This document shows, piece after piece, positions 1 through 13,657 of a stretch of DNA of 64,000 nucleotides. The position numbers and the translations under genes were made by a program. The DNA is from Lates calcarifer (Eukaryota; Chordata; Actinopteri; Centropomidae). Below the pieces are notes generated by a model. That model saw nothing but the letters and a program-made list of their open reading frames with translations. It made no database searches and was not told the DNA's origin. The number at the start of each line of letters is the position of its first letter. The first letter of the stretch is position 1. Location of the stretch: contig NC_066844.1 of assembly GCF_001640805.2 (NCBI RefSeq), positions 1,038,428 to 1,102,427 on the forward strand. Direction: 5' to 3'.

Positions 1-2902
1 TACTCCTTTCTTTCCTTACTGTCCCTGCCTCTGACTGCACTGTAGCCACCGGCCATGGTCCAGGTGTGTTTTTACTGTGATGTTGAGGTGGTGTTAGCTC
101 ATGGTCGACTCGTTCACTCATGTGACAGCAGGTGTATTAGATGACGTCCTCTGTGTTCAGCTGTGTGCAGGTCCGGTCCTCTCTGACTCCTCTGCAGTCG
201 CGTTGTGTTAAACACTTCTGTCTAAACCTCCCACTCTCTGCAGCCGCTTCACGACACATAAAACGTCTTTACTTTTAGAGAATATGAATCATTAACAGGC
301 AGATTATTTAGAATGCAATGAAGCAACCAAGAAAAGAGGCTTCAGTTTAAAGGAGAGCTTCAACACTCTGCGATGAATCTTCATCTGCACGTTAAGTAAG
401 AAGCAGCTAGCCAGAGACAGGAGGCTAATGTAGCTGCTCAGAAAACAATATACAGCGTGTAAATGAATCAGTGAGCTGCAGAGGCAGCGTGAGAATATGT
501 AGAAGGTGTTTTTAACCGAAAGCAGCTGTGTGGGGCGGAGTTTCAGGTACAGGTGAGATGATTAAATACAAACAGGAAGTTGATTTTGATACCAAAACAC
601 TGTTCATAACACGAGGGAAGGATTTAGCTTCTCTGGAAATCTTTTGTCCAGACAGATTTGAGGTAAACAGCAGGAAATACGATGTTCATGTTACAGATCC
701 TGTTTTGATTCTAACCTGCCTCATGAAGGAGGCTGCTCCTGAACAAACTCACTCTGCTCTCCTGATGGAAGCACAGCAGATGGTTTCCCACTCGTCTGTT
801 TATTGTGAGGACATTAAGAGAGAGAGTGGGAGGAAGCAGAAAGACTTTGGGATTATTTTCATTTAATTTTTTAAAGTGTGAAAAATGCTCCAACAATAAA
901 ACCATTAAAACGTAATAGTGATCTCTGAGATGTGAGGGTTGTGCAGTTGTGAGTGCTGCTGTCGTGGTTTATTAAAAATCATTAGTCTTGTTTAGGAATG
1001 TGCCAGGATTCATATCAATATGTGGAAGCAGCTGAATGAATGAAAATCAGGAGTGGAATAAAATGGAAGAGGGTGAGATAAAAAGGAGGAGAAGTGGAGG
1101 GAGTGAAAGAGAATAACAGAACAAGATGAGATGGAGAGCAGAGATCAGGAGATCAAAAGATCACACGTTTCAGTTTGATGTCACAGAGCTGATTCTTTCC
1201 CTCCCTCTTCTCCGTCCTTCCATCGCCACGAGGAAGCTGAACCCGCAACCCTGAAGCGGGAAGAAACTTCCAAAACAAGAATAATCATTCCATTTGAGAA
1301 GCACCACAGAAGAGTGGTGGGCGATGATTCTGACCCGACGGCACTCGGCATCAGTCTGAATCAAAGGAGGCGAAGTTGTGGGCAGTCCGCTCTGTCTGTT
1401 TCCACTGCTGCTCCACTCGGCGCTGCCAGATTGGACGGGGGAAAAGATGGTAGGAGCGGCAGATAATTGGAGAGCGGATGAAAGGGAGAGACGCAGATAA
1501 AGGGAGACAGAGCGGCCGAGAGGTTGAGATGAAGGAGAGAGAGAGGGAGAGAGTCTAGACAAAGAGAAAGAGTAACGGAGAGGTGTTAGAGAGAGGTGCT
1601 TCTCCAATTGAGGAGCAGGAGGAGAGAGAGATGCTCTCTGCTGATGAAATGTGTGAGGTACTTGAACACAACTGCCTGTTGTTGAGAGACGGTGCAGCTC
1701 TCTGCTCTCTGCTCTGCTCTCTGCCCTCGTCCTCAGGTCTGGAGCCATTCGTTTAAACCAAACGTGTCTTTTTTGATAAGGAAATCTTCTGAACACTGTG
1801 TTTTAAAAGCAGCAGAACAGACGTGTGTCAGGGAATCTTTTCAGTGAAGCATGGCTACATCACTTATTGACTGTATCTTGCTGCTTCCTAAATAAAGTGG
1901 ATTCATATCCTGTGCATCCCAAAGATTATTCCCAAGAAGTCTGGGTGTTCAGAGCAGCAGCAGTGAAAGGTTTCACTCACACGGTTTAGTTTGTCTCGTG
2001 CAGTAGCAGACACTGACCCTGAGGCTAATCAGACGTTTGCAGGGGCCACACACGGTGGCTTACCTGTCTCTGTCTGTCTGTCCTCTGTCTAATTACCTGT
2101 CTGACAGTCCATCTGTCTTCACATCTCTGTAGGACCCTCAGTCTCCCGTCTCTCTACCGTCTTGTCTGTCTCCATGTTGGACAAGCTGTCTGTTCACCTG
2201 CAGACCCTCCAGACGTCTGAGCTGCTCAGAGACTGACTGTGTGACTGTTTCATCAGTGGACAGTCTCTGCTCTGCTGACGTATATTTCACATTAGTAGTT
2301 AGCACTGTGCTGCAGCAGGATGCTGGAGGGATCCATCACTGTGGCTCTTCAAGGAGCAGCGAGTGGAGTACTCTGTCAGTGATGAAGTAAAACTGTGTGA
2401 CTGAGATAGGAAATAACACTGACCTTCTTCCTCTTGAGAATAAACCTGCTGCAGCCTGTTTGGTCTGCTGTGACTGGTAGCCTAAGGTGGCTAATGTTAG
2501 CTTCTGCTAGGGTAAATAATTATTGTATAGCAACAACGACTGAGCTAGTTTGCTAACTTTATTATTTACTTTATTATGTTGTATACAACAGATTAGCCCT
2601 TTAGCTAAAGGCTAAACAATAGTCTTGCATTTATCAGCATCAGCTCTTTGTAGCCACTGTTCATCACAGTTTAAACTGAAACACGTCAGGTGGTCGAGCA
2701 GCGTGGGCCTCCCCCTCCTCCCTCCCCCTCCCCTCACCCTCTCTGCTCATATTCATTCTGCTGTTCATCAGTTTGTTCATCATGTGAAGGTCTGCTGTGT
2801 GTGTGTTTCAGCTCGTCAAGAAAATGTGTTCAAGTGTTTTCTCTTGTCTGTAAAAAGGTCTCAGGCGGAAAGTTTGATCAAAGCAGTGATGGAGGAGAAA
2901 GT
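1..2902. other. Gene-free sequence
   Basis: No recognisable exon, RNA gene or named repeat. Purine-rich GGAGA runs at 1050-1130 and 1500-1640 give a Ser/Leu/Arg-rich 208-codon frame on the - strand (1170-1796) that I regard as chance. A 112-codon frame at 528-866 matches no family I know. Confidence 0.55.
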
Positions 2903-2943
2903 TCCCTCTCTCTCTCCTCTCCCTCCCTCTCTCTCTCCTCTCC

Positions 2944-3014
<71 letters not shown>

Positions 3015-3034
3015 TCTCTCTCTCTCTCCCTCCG
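2903..3034 (+). repeat. (CT)n tract, about 130 bp
   Basis: CT repeats with a few CCCT breaks; the longest pure block is about 2957-3010. It creates Ser-Leu (+) and Glu-Arg (-) chance frames. Confidence 0.97.
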
Positions 3035-6000
3035 CTCTGTGTGTTTTGTCTCTTTACATCTCGACTTTGATCAATAAACCTCGACTGTATGTGCATAAAT
3101 TATCTCCCATGACAGCTGGGCATGCAGCCCACGTCCCCGTTGGTTCCTCTGTAGAAGATGGAGATGATGACATGTTGTGGAAACTGAACACTTGTTCTTT
3201 GTGTCAAAATCAGCTCCACTCTCAGATGACAAAGGAAACCCTCTGTTTTAATTAACTGGATCATTTTATCTTGGTTTTCATCTCATAAGTCTGAGCTTTT
3301 AATCAGAGCAAATCAGTCTGTGAGTGTGTCTTCACTTTAAACAATATAAACAAAAGCATAATCTCATAACAGCTTATTAAAGGAGGAAGAAGTCTTCTGC
3401 TGCAGACTGGGTTGGTGAGTGGAGGATGTGAATGAACAAATAAAGAGCACGTTTTCACCTAAACATTATGTTCTGGCCATAAACTGCTGAAGAAACTGAA
3501 GCTTTTGAAACTGTTATTAGTCCCGTCCCATCTGTTCGTTCCTACCAGATCAGACTGAAGAAAACAAATATTTCATTCTCTCTTTTCAGATGAGATGAAT
3601 TATGGATAAAAGATAAACAAATTAAGAGCGGATAGAGTATTTATGAATTTGCGCCGTTATGGCGAGAAGTAATTCCATCTTATTTTTATTTCTTTGTTTT
3701 TTACACCCTGCCTTGTGTGCCATATGCCAAGTACTAACTTGGAACAAACAAGCCGTCAATCTCATGAGGCCACGCTTCGAGATTTACTGATTACTTTTAA
3801 CATGATTCCAATTATTGCTGCACAATGAGACAGAAAACAATCTGCTTTCTGAACAATGAGGAGTTGGTGATTTCTGGATGTCTTTTCTCAGGACCACATG
3901 AAGGTCAGAGACCCAGCCCCGTGTTTTTGAAGAGGGCGTCACACCTGCCGCAGCTGAGGTAACAACGCAGACACCTTCAGCTTTTACAAATGGCAGCATT
4001 AGTGTGAGGAGCTGAGATGTTCGGGGTCACTAACGACACGTTAGCCTGGTTAGCCGAGGAAAGCCAGTGACTCAGTTTCCTTGACACTTCGTTCTGCTCC
4101 TCCTTATTTTCTGTCACGATGTCGGATCTTCACTTTAAACGTTGCCAAGGTTTCGAGTAACGAGGTAAATGTATATAGCAGCCGTCTAGCCGTTCCACCG
4201 TCGAGCTAACGTCAGCTCGTCTTGGATTCCTTTACACGGTCACCTGCTCCACACACAGCTCCAGCTGTCGGATCACAGACCTTTAATCTACTCCAGCACA
4301 TAAATAACCAGCGGTGCAGGTTTAACACTTTACCAGCAACATTAGCTCGTGTTTCCTGACAGCAGCTTCTCCGCTTCAGTCAGCGTCTTTAGAGCATCTC
4401 TGTTTACAGTTCAAGTATAGAAACATTTGTTTATGTGGATTGTGATTGGAAGATGAAATCAGCTGTTACGTCACACAGTATTCTGAACAGAGATGTTGTT
4501 GTGCTGTTCGGTCTCGAACATGTCGGTGGGATTTGAGACGTTAATGTTTCCAGTCCGTTATACTCTGATAGTTTTAGAGTTCCTTTCTCGTTGTTATTTT
4601 AATTACAGCTACTTAAAGCGCAGGTTCAAATTTCAAATTGCTCAGAGGTTACTGGCACTACTTTCCTTTCATTGTTGTCTGGTGAAATGAGAGATTGATA
4701 CGAATGATTACAGTCTATTATAATCTCTAACAAACTAGTCTTAAAGAAAATAACTCCACTCCAAGTCTAAACAAACTTTGAAGCCGTCCACTCTCTCAGT
4801 CCCACTTTCTAAAAAAAGGTGCCTCACATTTGTTGGCTTTGTTCTTGCTAAACAGAAATATAAAATAGCACGTAATTAAAGGCTGAGTGGGCAGATGGAT
4901 ACGAGAAGAAAAAAGGGAGGTATTGAGGGGGAGGGGAAGGAGGAGGGTGGGAAAAACATAATGACCACTGTTGTTGTTGGTTACACAACTCTAAAAAGGG
5001 TCTGCAGCTATTTCCATCTCTGGTGGGCTGCTGTAAGTATGCAAATGCGTCGTCTTCTTCCCTGCCGAGGCTTAAGAATGCAAATAAAACAGGAGCAGCA
5101 TATGTTCAGATTTAAATATGCATGACTAATGAGCCTGAGGAGCTAATCACCACAGCATGAGGGCAGGAAGTGGGGTGGCTGTCCACAAAAAGATGAACTT
5201 TTGGCCTTTCCCTCTCTGGCAGGCGTGTGCACAGGTAGGCTCCATGATGGAGCTGCTGACCCTCTGCCTACATACACCAACTTCTCTGGAGGGTTTTCCA
5301 TGTGCTGGTGTGTTTCCTGTGTGTGTCAGTGTGTGTGTGTTCCCGCTGTTAGTCCACGTAACTCCCAAACAAGGATTCCCCTGGGGTGCAGTCCTCATCA
5401 GAGCTCAGAGGTCTCATGGGTGCTGTGATCAGAGTGTGAGAGAGAAAAACAGGACTGAGAGCTAACATTATTATCAGTGCACCTGTATGTGTTCCTGTGT
5501 GTGCACTTGTGGGTGAGTGTGGAGTTTTTTTCCTGCATCTTGGCCGTCGTCTGTCGTGGTCTGACGCCAAGTCATGAATCAGCTGCTCCTGGTGATCTAT
5601 GTGGGTTAAATCCACAGTGTCCGTTTCCCGTATCCTCAGCAGAAATCAGGGCCTTCGTGCTCTGACACTGACTCCAGTGAGGTCGAATGCAGAAAAGTCA
5701 GGTGAAGGAGACTGAGGCTCCGTCCAGGAAATGAAGACAGAGGAGAGAAAGGAGTGAGCTGGAGGAGGAGGTGGAATCAGTGACTGTTTGATTTCTCTGT
5801 CGTCTTCACTGGTTAAATCTGTCACACAGATACAGTCAGACATGTACAACAGACATATCGTGTCCTGTTTCACTTTGTTTCTCTGGCACTTTACAGAGCT
5901 GCATCACATTCCCAGCTAAAAATAGTCAGGAGCAGTAAAACACCTCCATCTGCCTTCTGCCCATTCACTTCCACTCCAAGCAGTAGGAGTCTTCTACAGA

Positions 6001-7549
6001 CAAAGAGCCTGTTATTTATGAACCATCATAAATATCCAGGACCAACAACGTCTCCAGCTCCATACGAATCATCACAGTTATTAATCACAGTTGTTTCTGT
6101 TTCTCTATGTCTGTGCATCTGGTCACCTGCTCCTGATGTTTACTGTTTCGAGGCAAATGCAGAGTACACAATCTACTTCCTGTTTACACGGGAGCGCACA
6201 TGCCCAGTGGACAGAGATTATCTCTGATTAGTGTTAAAGTGAAACCCTGTCAGTGTGGACGGAGCCTCTGTCCAGACTCGGCCCAGACCCTGGACCGCTG
6301 ACCCTGATGACGTCCCTGGTCAAGCGCTCATGTCGTGTCCTGCTCTGATCCGCTTACAGACGTCCTGTCAGACATCTCTGACATGTCTCTAAGTGAGCCA
6401 GTTGTCCCCCCATGGTCCCAGACCACCAGCAGCAGCCTGACTACAGGCCTGTAAAACTCACAAACTGCCTCAAACACCTTAAGAGTTTGTTTATTGCCCC
6501 AGCTGTTTTACAGATGACACCGTAGCAGTTGCCCTTCACCTGGTCTGAAGGACTGAATCCAGTCCTGAACTGAGGGAACAGCCCAGCAGCACGAACCCTC
6601 ACCTCTTCTCTCTGGACTCAGTTTTGCAGCTTTGAACACGTTGGACTCGAATTTCTCCTCGCTCTGTGTTTTCAACCAATCCCTAAAGAAAAAATCCTGA
6701 AACAGCCTTTTCTCTTTGCTCACTTGGCAAAATTCTTGAAGTCCTTCTCTCGCCATCTCCTTTCTCTCTGCTCTCCTCCCAAAACTAAAAACCGGAGCCA
6801 TCCATTCCTCCATCTTCACCCTCCCTTTCTTTTTTCTGCTCGTCCTGGGCTGGGTTTTCTAACTGTGGAAGTCATCCAGTGCAGTAGACGGTCTGAGAGG
6901 TTTTAAACTTGCCATATCACTACTGCTGCTGTAACTAATTGCAGATAGACCGGCTATTGATTTGCTTCCAGACACAGAGCAGATGTTTGTCTGCAGTTTT
7001 AGTGAAAGCAGCAGTAAATCCACACAAGAAGGGAGGAATGTAGAGGCTTTTCATTTTTGAGGGGAGACATAACCCATTCTTTATTTTCTGTTTATGCTGC
7101 CAAACAGAAGAAAATGGTGAATTCTGCAGAAACATCCAGAGCTTTTCTGTGAAATAAACTGACGAGGACAGAGCAGGGATTTAACATCAAATTAAGTTTG
7201 GATTTCTTTGTTGCCGCCACAACAGACGTATTAGCAGCGGTGAACTTTGATACTCCACTATATCGTTCTTTATGCGGTTAGAAGAAATCTCTCAGTCAGA
7301 GCTGCAGGTAAATAATACTGTGTTCTCTCAAAGTAAAATCCACGTGATGTCGTTTTATCATTAATATTTAAATGTGCACTCTCTCTCTCTCTGCACAGGA
7401 AATGTAAAACCATACGCCTCTGATACAGACTCTGTGTTTGACAGTGAATATCCATATATCCATTACACACACCATCACTTTAAACAATATCTATAATGTT
7501 CAATTGTGTTTTAATCCAAATTTAACACTTGAACATGCATATAATTTTA
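3035..7549. other. Gene-free sequence
   Basis: Mixed unique sequence. The stretch 3640-3830 (TTTGCGCCGTTATGGCGAGA onward) is repeat-free and could be a conserved element. TG-rich stretches at 5310-5345 and 5485-5525. No exon recognised. Confidence 0.5.
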
Positions 7550-7870
7550 TCTTAGGAGTACAGACTGCTCTGCCTGTGATGCACCACAAGCCTCCGTTCC
7601 TCTAATTTATTCCCATTTACATGGAGCACCAGCAGCCAGATAATACAATGGTATTTCCTGACGGCACACCCAGTGCCCATGCTTTAATTTACATCTTGAT
7701 TTATGAGCTCCACAGAGACAAAAAAAGAAGACAAAAATAAAACGGCCCACACAGTCCCTCTCCGAATAACTGAATGTACAATAGGCAAAAGTACATTAAT
7801 GTGATTACTTGGACAAATGCGTTGTGTTTGCATTTGCTCCCAGCAATTTCCCTGTGTCATCTAGTTTAAT
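7550..7870 (+). promoter_or_regulatory. Candidate conserved non-coding block
   Basis: Unique, AT-moderate sequence with TAATTTATTCCCATTTACAT, TTTAATTTACATCTTGATTT and AATAACTGAATGTACAATAG style words and no repeats, unlike the degraded DNA around it. Judged by texture only. Confidence 0.25.
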
Positions 7871-10800
7871 AAGTACAGACGTGTCACCTTGCTGCTTGAG
7901 TGGACTGGCGAAGAAGCCACAAAGGGACTGCACGCCAGGCGGTTAAATTCAGCTACTTTCACTGCTCGCTTTTCATCTGCTTGGTATCTGGGAACTCTGA
8001 GAAGGAAGATAAGGTTTGTAACCCTCTGTGGGGAGAGGAAAAGATATGATACTGTCCGCAGGAGGAGGAGGAGGAGGAGAGGAAGAGGAGGGTTTCACTG
8101 CACAGGGAGAGGAAGAGGATGGAATTTGGATGATTAATAGAGTACAGAGCTGGAAACTCCATTGTCTCTGTTAAATAAATAGAGAGAGGTAAAGAAATAA
8201 TGTCTTAAAATGAAATGATCCGATAAGCAGACGTGTAGCGGAGGCTAACACTTAGCACAGAGCTAGCTGCAGACACTGGCAGTGTGAATACAGAGGGAGG
8301 AGATGGAGACAAGAGAAAATGGAAAAACATGGTCATACATGCAGAGGCAGTCGCTCTCTGTCACTAAACTGTTTCCATGACTTTGTGCCTCAGGTGCAAA
8401 CGTACCTGTCACCATCTCAGAGTGTTACAGCTTCATCCTCCACTTTTTCTAGCTCTTAATTTTCCACATGCCTCCTACACACCAGCCTCTGTCAGTAACT
8501 GGCTCTTTATACAGTGAGACTGTGCAGCGGTCGACTTGTTCACCTGAGGATAATCCAGATGGATTTCTGCTGTGTCAGCAGGACAGTTACAGGGAGCTCT
8601 CAGCTTATATAAGTGACCAGGTCTCTGTTGGTTTAGTACTTTCAGTGGAGGAATTGTTCTGCTCATGTACCTGACTGGGTGGATGCGACTTTTCAATATG
8701 TATTTCTACACTCACGTCCCCTCGAGCTGGAACTGACTCGCTCTTTCCAAAGCTGCACTGAGCTCATGTATGAAGCGGAGACATGTGGACAACACAAGTC
8801 AAAACTTTGGAAAAGTTTCCCTTGATGACCTGAAAGCTGCACGTCCCACACAAACATACATTTCCTGTTAGTCCCACTGTACGTCGACATCGAACCGCTG
8901 CCTGTTTCATGTTATCCTTCCACAGTGGGGGGGGGTCTGAGGTCTGGCTGGAGGAGCTGTTGGTGGGGCTGAGCCTGACCTCTGACCTCCCCTGAGAGAA
9001 GACATGGAGTGTTATTTGTCCCCTGAGGGGGGGGCTTAAAGAGGAAAGAAAACGTGTAGGAAAGTGTTTTTAAAAAGCCACAAATCAGATGAAATGTCAC
9101 AGAGGTATTGAAAGATTCCAGCAGACAGATCAGGGAATGACAGGTGAAAAGGAACAAATAAGTTAGGAAGAGTAAAGTGCACCAGACTGACTGGGTGTTG
9201 GCCCCCGCTGTGCCAGAGACAGCTGCTCATCTGCTGCCCTGGAGGTGCTAAAGCCAGGACTCTGTCCAAATACAGCAGCTGTAAGACAATAAACAAGTGT
9301 AAAGGAAAACAGAGACGGAGGAGGGCACATCAGGGCGGAGGGAAGGAGGGAGAGGAGGAGTGGGAGGACAGGGAATTAAGATGAGTCCATAGCACAAATA
9401 CAGGGACAAATAATGAGAGGACAAACAGGGAGCAGGAGGGCCACAGAGGTACGCAGAAAATCGAAGTGAGAAGGAGAGAGAGGATGCCGATGTGTTCAAA
9501 GTACTATTTCTCTGACCACTCAGTGAGAGGAATATTCAACAGAGGAGGGGGAGGAGGAGAGGGAGGGAGGGAGGGAGGGTGACACCTCAGAGTGCTATTC
9601 TGCCACTGTTAGTTCAGACCGACTGCCCTCGTAAAGAGACAGAGAGGCTGGGGGCCGTTTACGGTGCCAGCTTTTTTAGAAACAGATGTTTTAGTGGATC
9701 AGCCCGGCACTGCAGGAGAGCAGGAGGAGGGGGAGGAGGGGGAGGAGGGGGAGGGACAGGTAATAAAGACTGGCTTTCAGCTCCTCTCTCTGTCTGTCAG
9801 CTCCACAGAAGAAGAAAGGAAGAGGGAGGGAAGGCCGAGATAATGAGGCTGGCAGAGAGTGCAGAAAGATGGAGGTTAGTCTGAGACAAACAGACAAACA
9901 GACTTTTCATGCACTAAACTTTTAGAAGTTTATTCACTATTAAGAGCAAACAGACGAACAGAGTTCCAGTTATCATAGTTCTGACAGTTAGTGCACTGTT
10001 TCCTTTAATGAATTATGAATGAACAAGGCTCAAATTAGCATCAGGACAGACTTTACTTCCTCTTACCTGTTTCTCCTCCTCAGTGTCTGCTAGCTTGGTG
10101 CTAATGTGAACGTAGGTGTGATGTATTTATTTATTTACGGGCTCAGCCTCAGGAAACCGTTTAACTTCACACCTGAAGATTCTGAACAATCACAGAGACA
10201 CGAGGCTCACGTGTTCACGTCGTCGTCACGTCGTCAGACAGACGGGATCCACAGGTTTATAATGTGTATATTCACACACACAGACACACACAGAATATTT
10301 ATTTGCTTGCAGAAATTGTCAGAACTTTCACCCTGGGTATCTGCCAGGCTCTGTTACCCTCCCAGTTATTTCCTTCTAAACGGAGCTGAGGGCTGTTTTA
10401 CCCCTGCAGGCACTTCAAGCCTCTCACTTCTGACACGTCACTGCCGAGTTAAGTTTAATCAAAGACTTTTTAATTTTACATCCATCTTTATTCATCTCCT
10501 GTCTGCGCGGGTCCGACCGTCAGCACAGCACCATCTTAATATGAGGGTGGACCTGCAGCCCCTCAGTGACTGGACCAGGGTCCTGCTCACCGTACATACA
10601 CCCTCCTGTCTCTGCATGCTGACCCTGTTTTGCAGTGTCTCTCTTTTCTTCAGAGACACACTCCTCCCCCCTCCTCAGTGAATGGGCACATTTCATGTTA
10701 GGACCTGCTCTAAGTGGCTGCAGGTCAGTCTAGTCTCAGCTGAGCCGCTCTCAACATCCCTTATTAATGTGGCTCATGGCCGTGGGGAGAAAGCACACCA

Positions 10801-13249
10801 CCTAATGTACAGATGGGAGGGAGGTTAAGGGAGGACGGGGGGGAATAATTGGAGCAATGTGGGTGGGGGGAGGCACTGAGAGAGGAGGGGAGGAGAGAGA
10901 TAGAGGGGTGTACAAAGGAAAAGAGGTCAAATCAGAGAGAGGCGTGACGGGATGAAAGCGAGGCAGCGTGGCAGAGACAGAAACAGAGGCTGAACCCAAA
11001 CAACATTTTTATGAACTGTTACCTGAAGAATCTCGTGGAGCTGCTGTTCATCCCACAGGTTGCGAGGTTTTTCTCGCCCCTTGTATCTCGTCACGCTGCA
11101 AAGCGGATTACAACGGCAGAGCCAAACAAAACCCCCGCAGTGCGCTCACGCACGCCGTTCGACACTAACAGGTGTGAAAAGGTGTTTGGAAACACAGCGA
11201 GCCAAAAGCTTCACTCACTCCACCGTTTCAGTTCCATATCTGAGCTATCAGATGAAATGTGCAGTCGGTGGAGATGGAGCAGTTTTGTAAAATTTCGCAC
11301 GGCATTACTTTGCAGAAAGAAAGAGAAACAATAAAATTCCTGTTCTCCAGAAAAGAAAGAAAGAAAAAATCCTTTCAGTTTGATTTGAAATGCTTTTATT
11401 TGAGAGAAGAGGTCGATAGCGTTTGTTCTCTCAGGCGGAGCGATCAACAAATTAAAGCTCCTTAGTTTAGCTCTTTTACATCAGCAGGTAATTGTGCTGA
11501 TTCACAGTATTCCAGCTGAAAAGTTGGTTTTTCCAACAACAACAACAAAAAATCTCAAAGTGGATTTAGTTCATTTTGTTCTTTATACACATAAAGTTCA
11601 GAAAGTCTTCTTCCATTCGTCTGCCTCTGCTCTCCAGACTCCGTCTCTAGACAAAGACATTTTTTGTCTCTCAGCAGTTATTTCATCCAAACTTCTGAAG
11701 CACTTAATCTCATCCCAGTTAATTATATTCCCACTCTTTCCTCTGACTCTACCTGCTCTCTCTACATGACTGTTTTATGGCCACAGTAATAATGCAGCGT
11801 CCACCAGGTCCTGACCTTTGCTCCCTTTACTCCTGGACTGGAGCTGTATGTTTCTAAATGACAGAGTTCAGTCAAGGTGAACTCAGATGTTCCAGTCAGT
11901 GTTCTCTGACTGAGCCTCAGCCACAAACAGGATGTTTGTCAGATTAGATCATATTCATAAGCACTTACAGCGTCAGGGACAAACACTAAGGGTCAGTTCA
12001 CTTTTCATGGTTGAACAACATGTTGGATAAAGTCCATAACTAGAAAGCTGAACCTGACACTTTGAGACTCGAGTCTCATATGAAGAGACGAGTCAAACAC
12101 TCGTTCATTAACCTCCGTCAGACGCCAGAGTCGACTGAGATGACGACAGGTCGCTCTCGGCGTCTCTTCCTCTCTGTCTCCTGTTTGACAAAGCAGCTTC
12201 AAACAAACACAGCTGTGTTTAAATCAGTTCTTCTAGACTAAATGCAGTGAGGTTGTAGTTAATGAACACACTGTCTGGTGGACAGAGGTGTTGTAGATTA
12301 CAGGTGCACTTTCATTAAAACCCTCAAAAAACACACATTTACACTGCACATGTTTAACACAGGGCAACAATTTCCACACATACAAGATTTCACACGTTTG
12401 TGGAATAATAACATCAAAACAAAATTCAGATTTTAACACAATTAAAGGTTGAAGGGAAAAGAAGAGAAATGTAACTCAACAGAAACATAGAAACAACTGT
12501 ACAATCTGGTTCTGGTTCACACTGACTTCACTCTGTGTTTTGATTCTTCATCATTGTCATCATCCAGAAAGGAAACGCCTGCCTCGAGCTCAGTAGCTTC
12601 CTGTCACCTTCCTATTTGAAATGTCAGTCGAGCCCGGTTGATTGACGTCTCCGTGCAGCAGCATTGATCAGTCCTGATCAGTCTGTGGTTTTATGATCAC
12701 TCAGCTCTCTAACAACATAAACACAATGAGATAAACAGAGGTGTAACCTCAGGAGAGGAAGAGGAGGGTTCCTCTGTGTCTGAGGATGGAGATCACCTCC
12801 CTCCTCTCTGCTGCTGCCTCACCTCCTCCACGAGACTCTCTCTCTTCTTCTGATGGATTATTCAGCATGCAGGCAGTCAGCTGTGATCTCAACATGGTCA
12901 GTCATTCATGTGCATATTAATGCTAATGCATCTGTCCATAGACTGAGAGGCTGAAACTCTGCAGAGTCTGTACCTCCGTCATGTGTCTCAGACTTCACAC
13001 TGTTCAACAATCACTTCCTGATTGGTTCTTATCGGTCATACGTGTCCTTCTCTGATTGGTCACACTCCTGGCACTGGCACAAAGTTTCCTGCTGCATTTC
13101 CTTCTGTTGGGAACCTGATTGTATGAAAAATAAATGGAGAGATACGATGCAGTCAAACCTGAGCAGGCACTGAGGTTGTTCAGTGAAGGGTTAACTGTGG
13201 CTGCCAGGTGTAAGTCCCAGCATGCCCTTGGTGTAAATGTCTGTTCTTC
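7871..13249. other. Gene-free sequence with purine tracts
   Basis: GGA tracts at 8060-8100 and 9541-9755. The 191-codon frame at 10106-10681 has no domain. TGCATATTAATGCTAATGCA at 12911-12930 contains POU/homeodomain-like half sites. Nothing else identified. Confidence 0.5.
9541..9755 (+). repeat. GGGA/GGAGGA purine tracts (9541-9580 and 9719-9755)
   Basis: Two G-rich purine tracts, GAGGGAGGGAGGGAGGG and repeated GGAGGGGGA units. Both are G-quadruplex-prone on the + strand. Confidence 0.85.
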
Positions 13250-13560
13250 GGAGCTCTGCAGGTTATGCTAATCACGCTCAGAAAGCCTATATGTGGAGCA
13301 GAGCGGGTTAAGAAGGTCTATTATCTGCCATTTAAATGCCGGCGTGGCTCGCCGCAGATTTCTCATCTTCCCTGTTCCACAGCTACGTCCCCGATGGCCG
13401 ATTGCAAATTTATCCATTGTCTCTGTGTCCCGGGCCAGCTGAGCCAACTAATCAATTATAATCAGGTAACCAATCAGGGCACAGGTACACCAATTAGGGA
13501 GCGCCAGGGATCCTGGGAATATCAATTAGAGGACCTGATTTGGTTCTAATTTACAACAGC
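13250..13560 (+). promoter_or_regulatory. Candidate conserved non-coding element with homeodomain-type and CCAAT motifs
   Basis: Sequence is unique and of high complexity. Positions 13449-13551 hold CTAATCAATTATAATC, two CCAAT motifs (AACCAATCAGG, CCAATTAGG) and further CAATTA and CTAATT cores, six TAAT-type cores in about 105 bp. This style is typical of vertebrate enhancers, but conservation is not testable here. A 94-codon frame across it is probably chance. Confidence 0.35.
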
Positions 13561-13623
13561 TGCTACAGAGCTCTCAGGGTGACGGCTAGTATTCCCCTCT
13601 CTACGACCACGGTGTCTGCATCT

Positions 13624-13624
<1 letters not shown>

Positions 13625-13655
<31 letters not shown>
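13625..13655 (+). repeat. (CA)n microsatellite
   Basis: Pure AC repeat of 31 bp just downstream of the putative conserved block at 13.25-13.56 kb. Confidence 0.97.

Positions 13656-13657
<2 letters not shown>

Noticed and set aside
528..866. 112-codon frame with ordinary-looking amino-acid composition
   Set aside because: No recognisable family, no splice or promoter signals; likely chance.
1170..1796. 208-codon open frame on the - strand
   Set aside because: Ser/Leu/Arg-rich product of antisense GGAGA runs; no domain, no splice context.
2625..3096. Ser-Leu and Glu-Arg repeat frames on both strands
   Set aside because: Direct translation of the (CT)n microsatellite.
10106..10681. 191-codon open frame on the + strand
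   Set aside because: Composition follows the local DNA; no signal peptide, domain or known motif, and no promoter or splice features.
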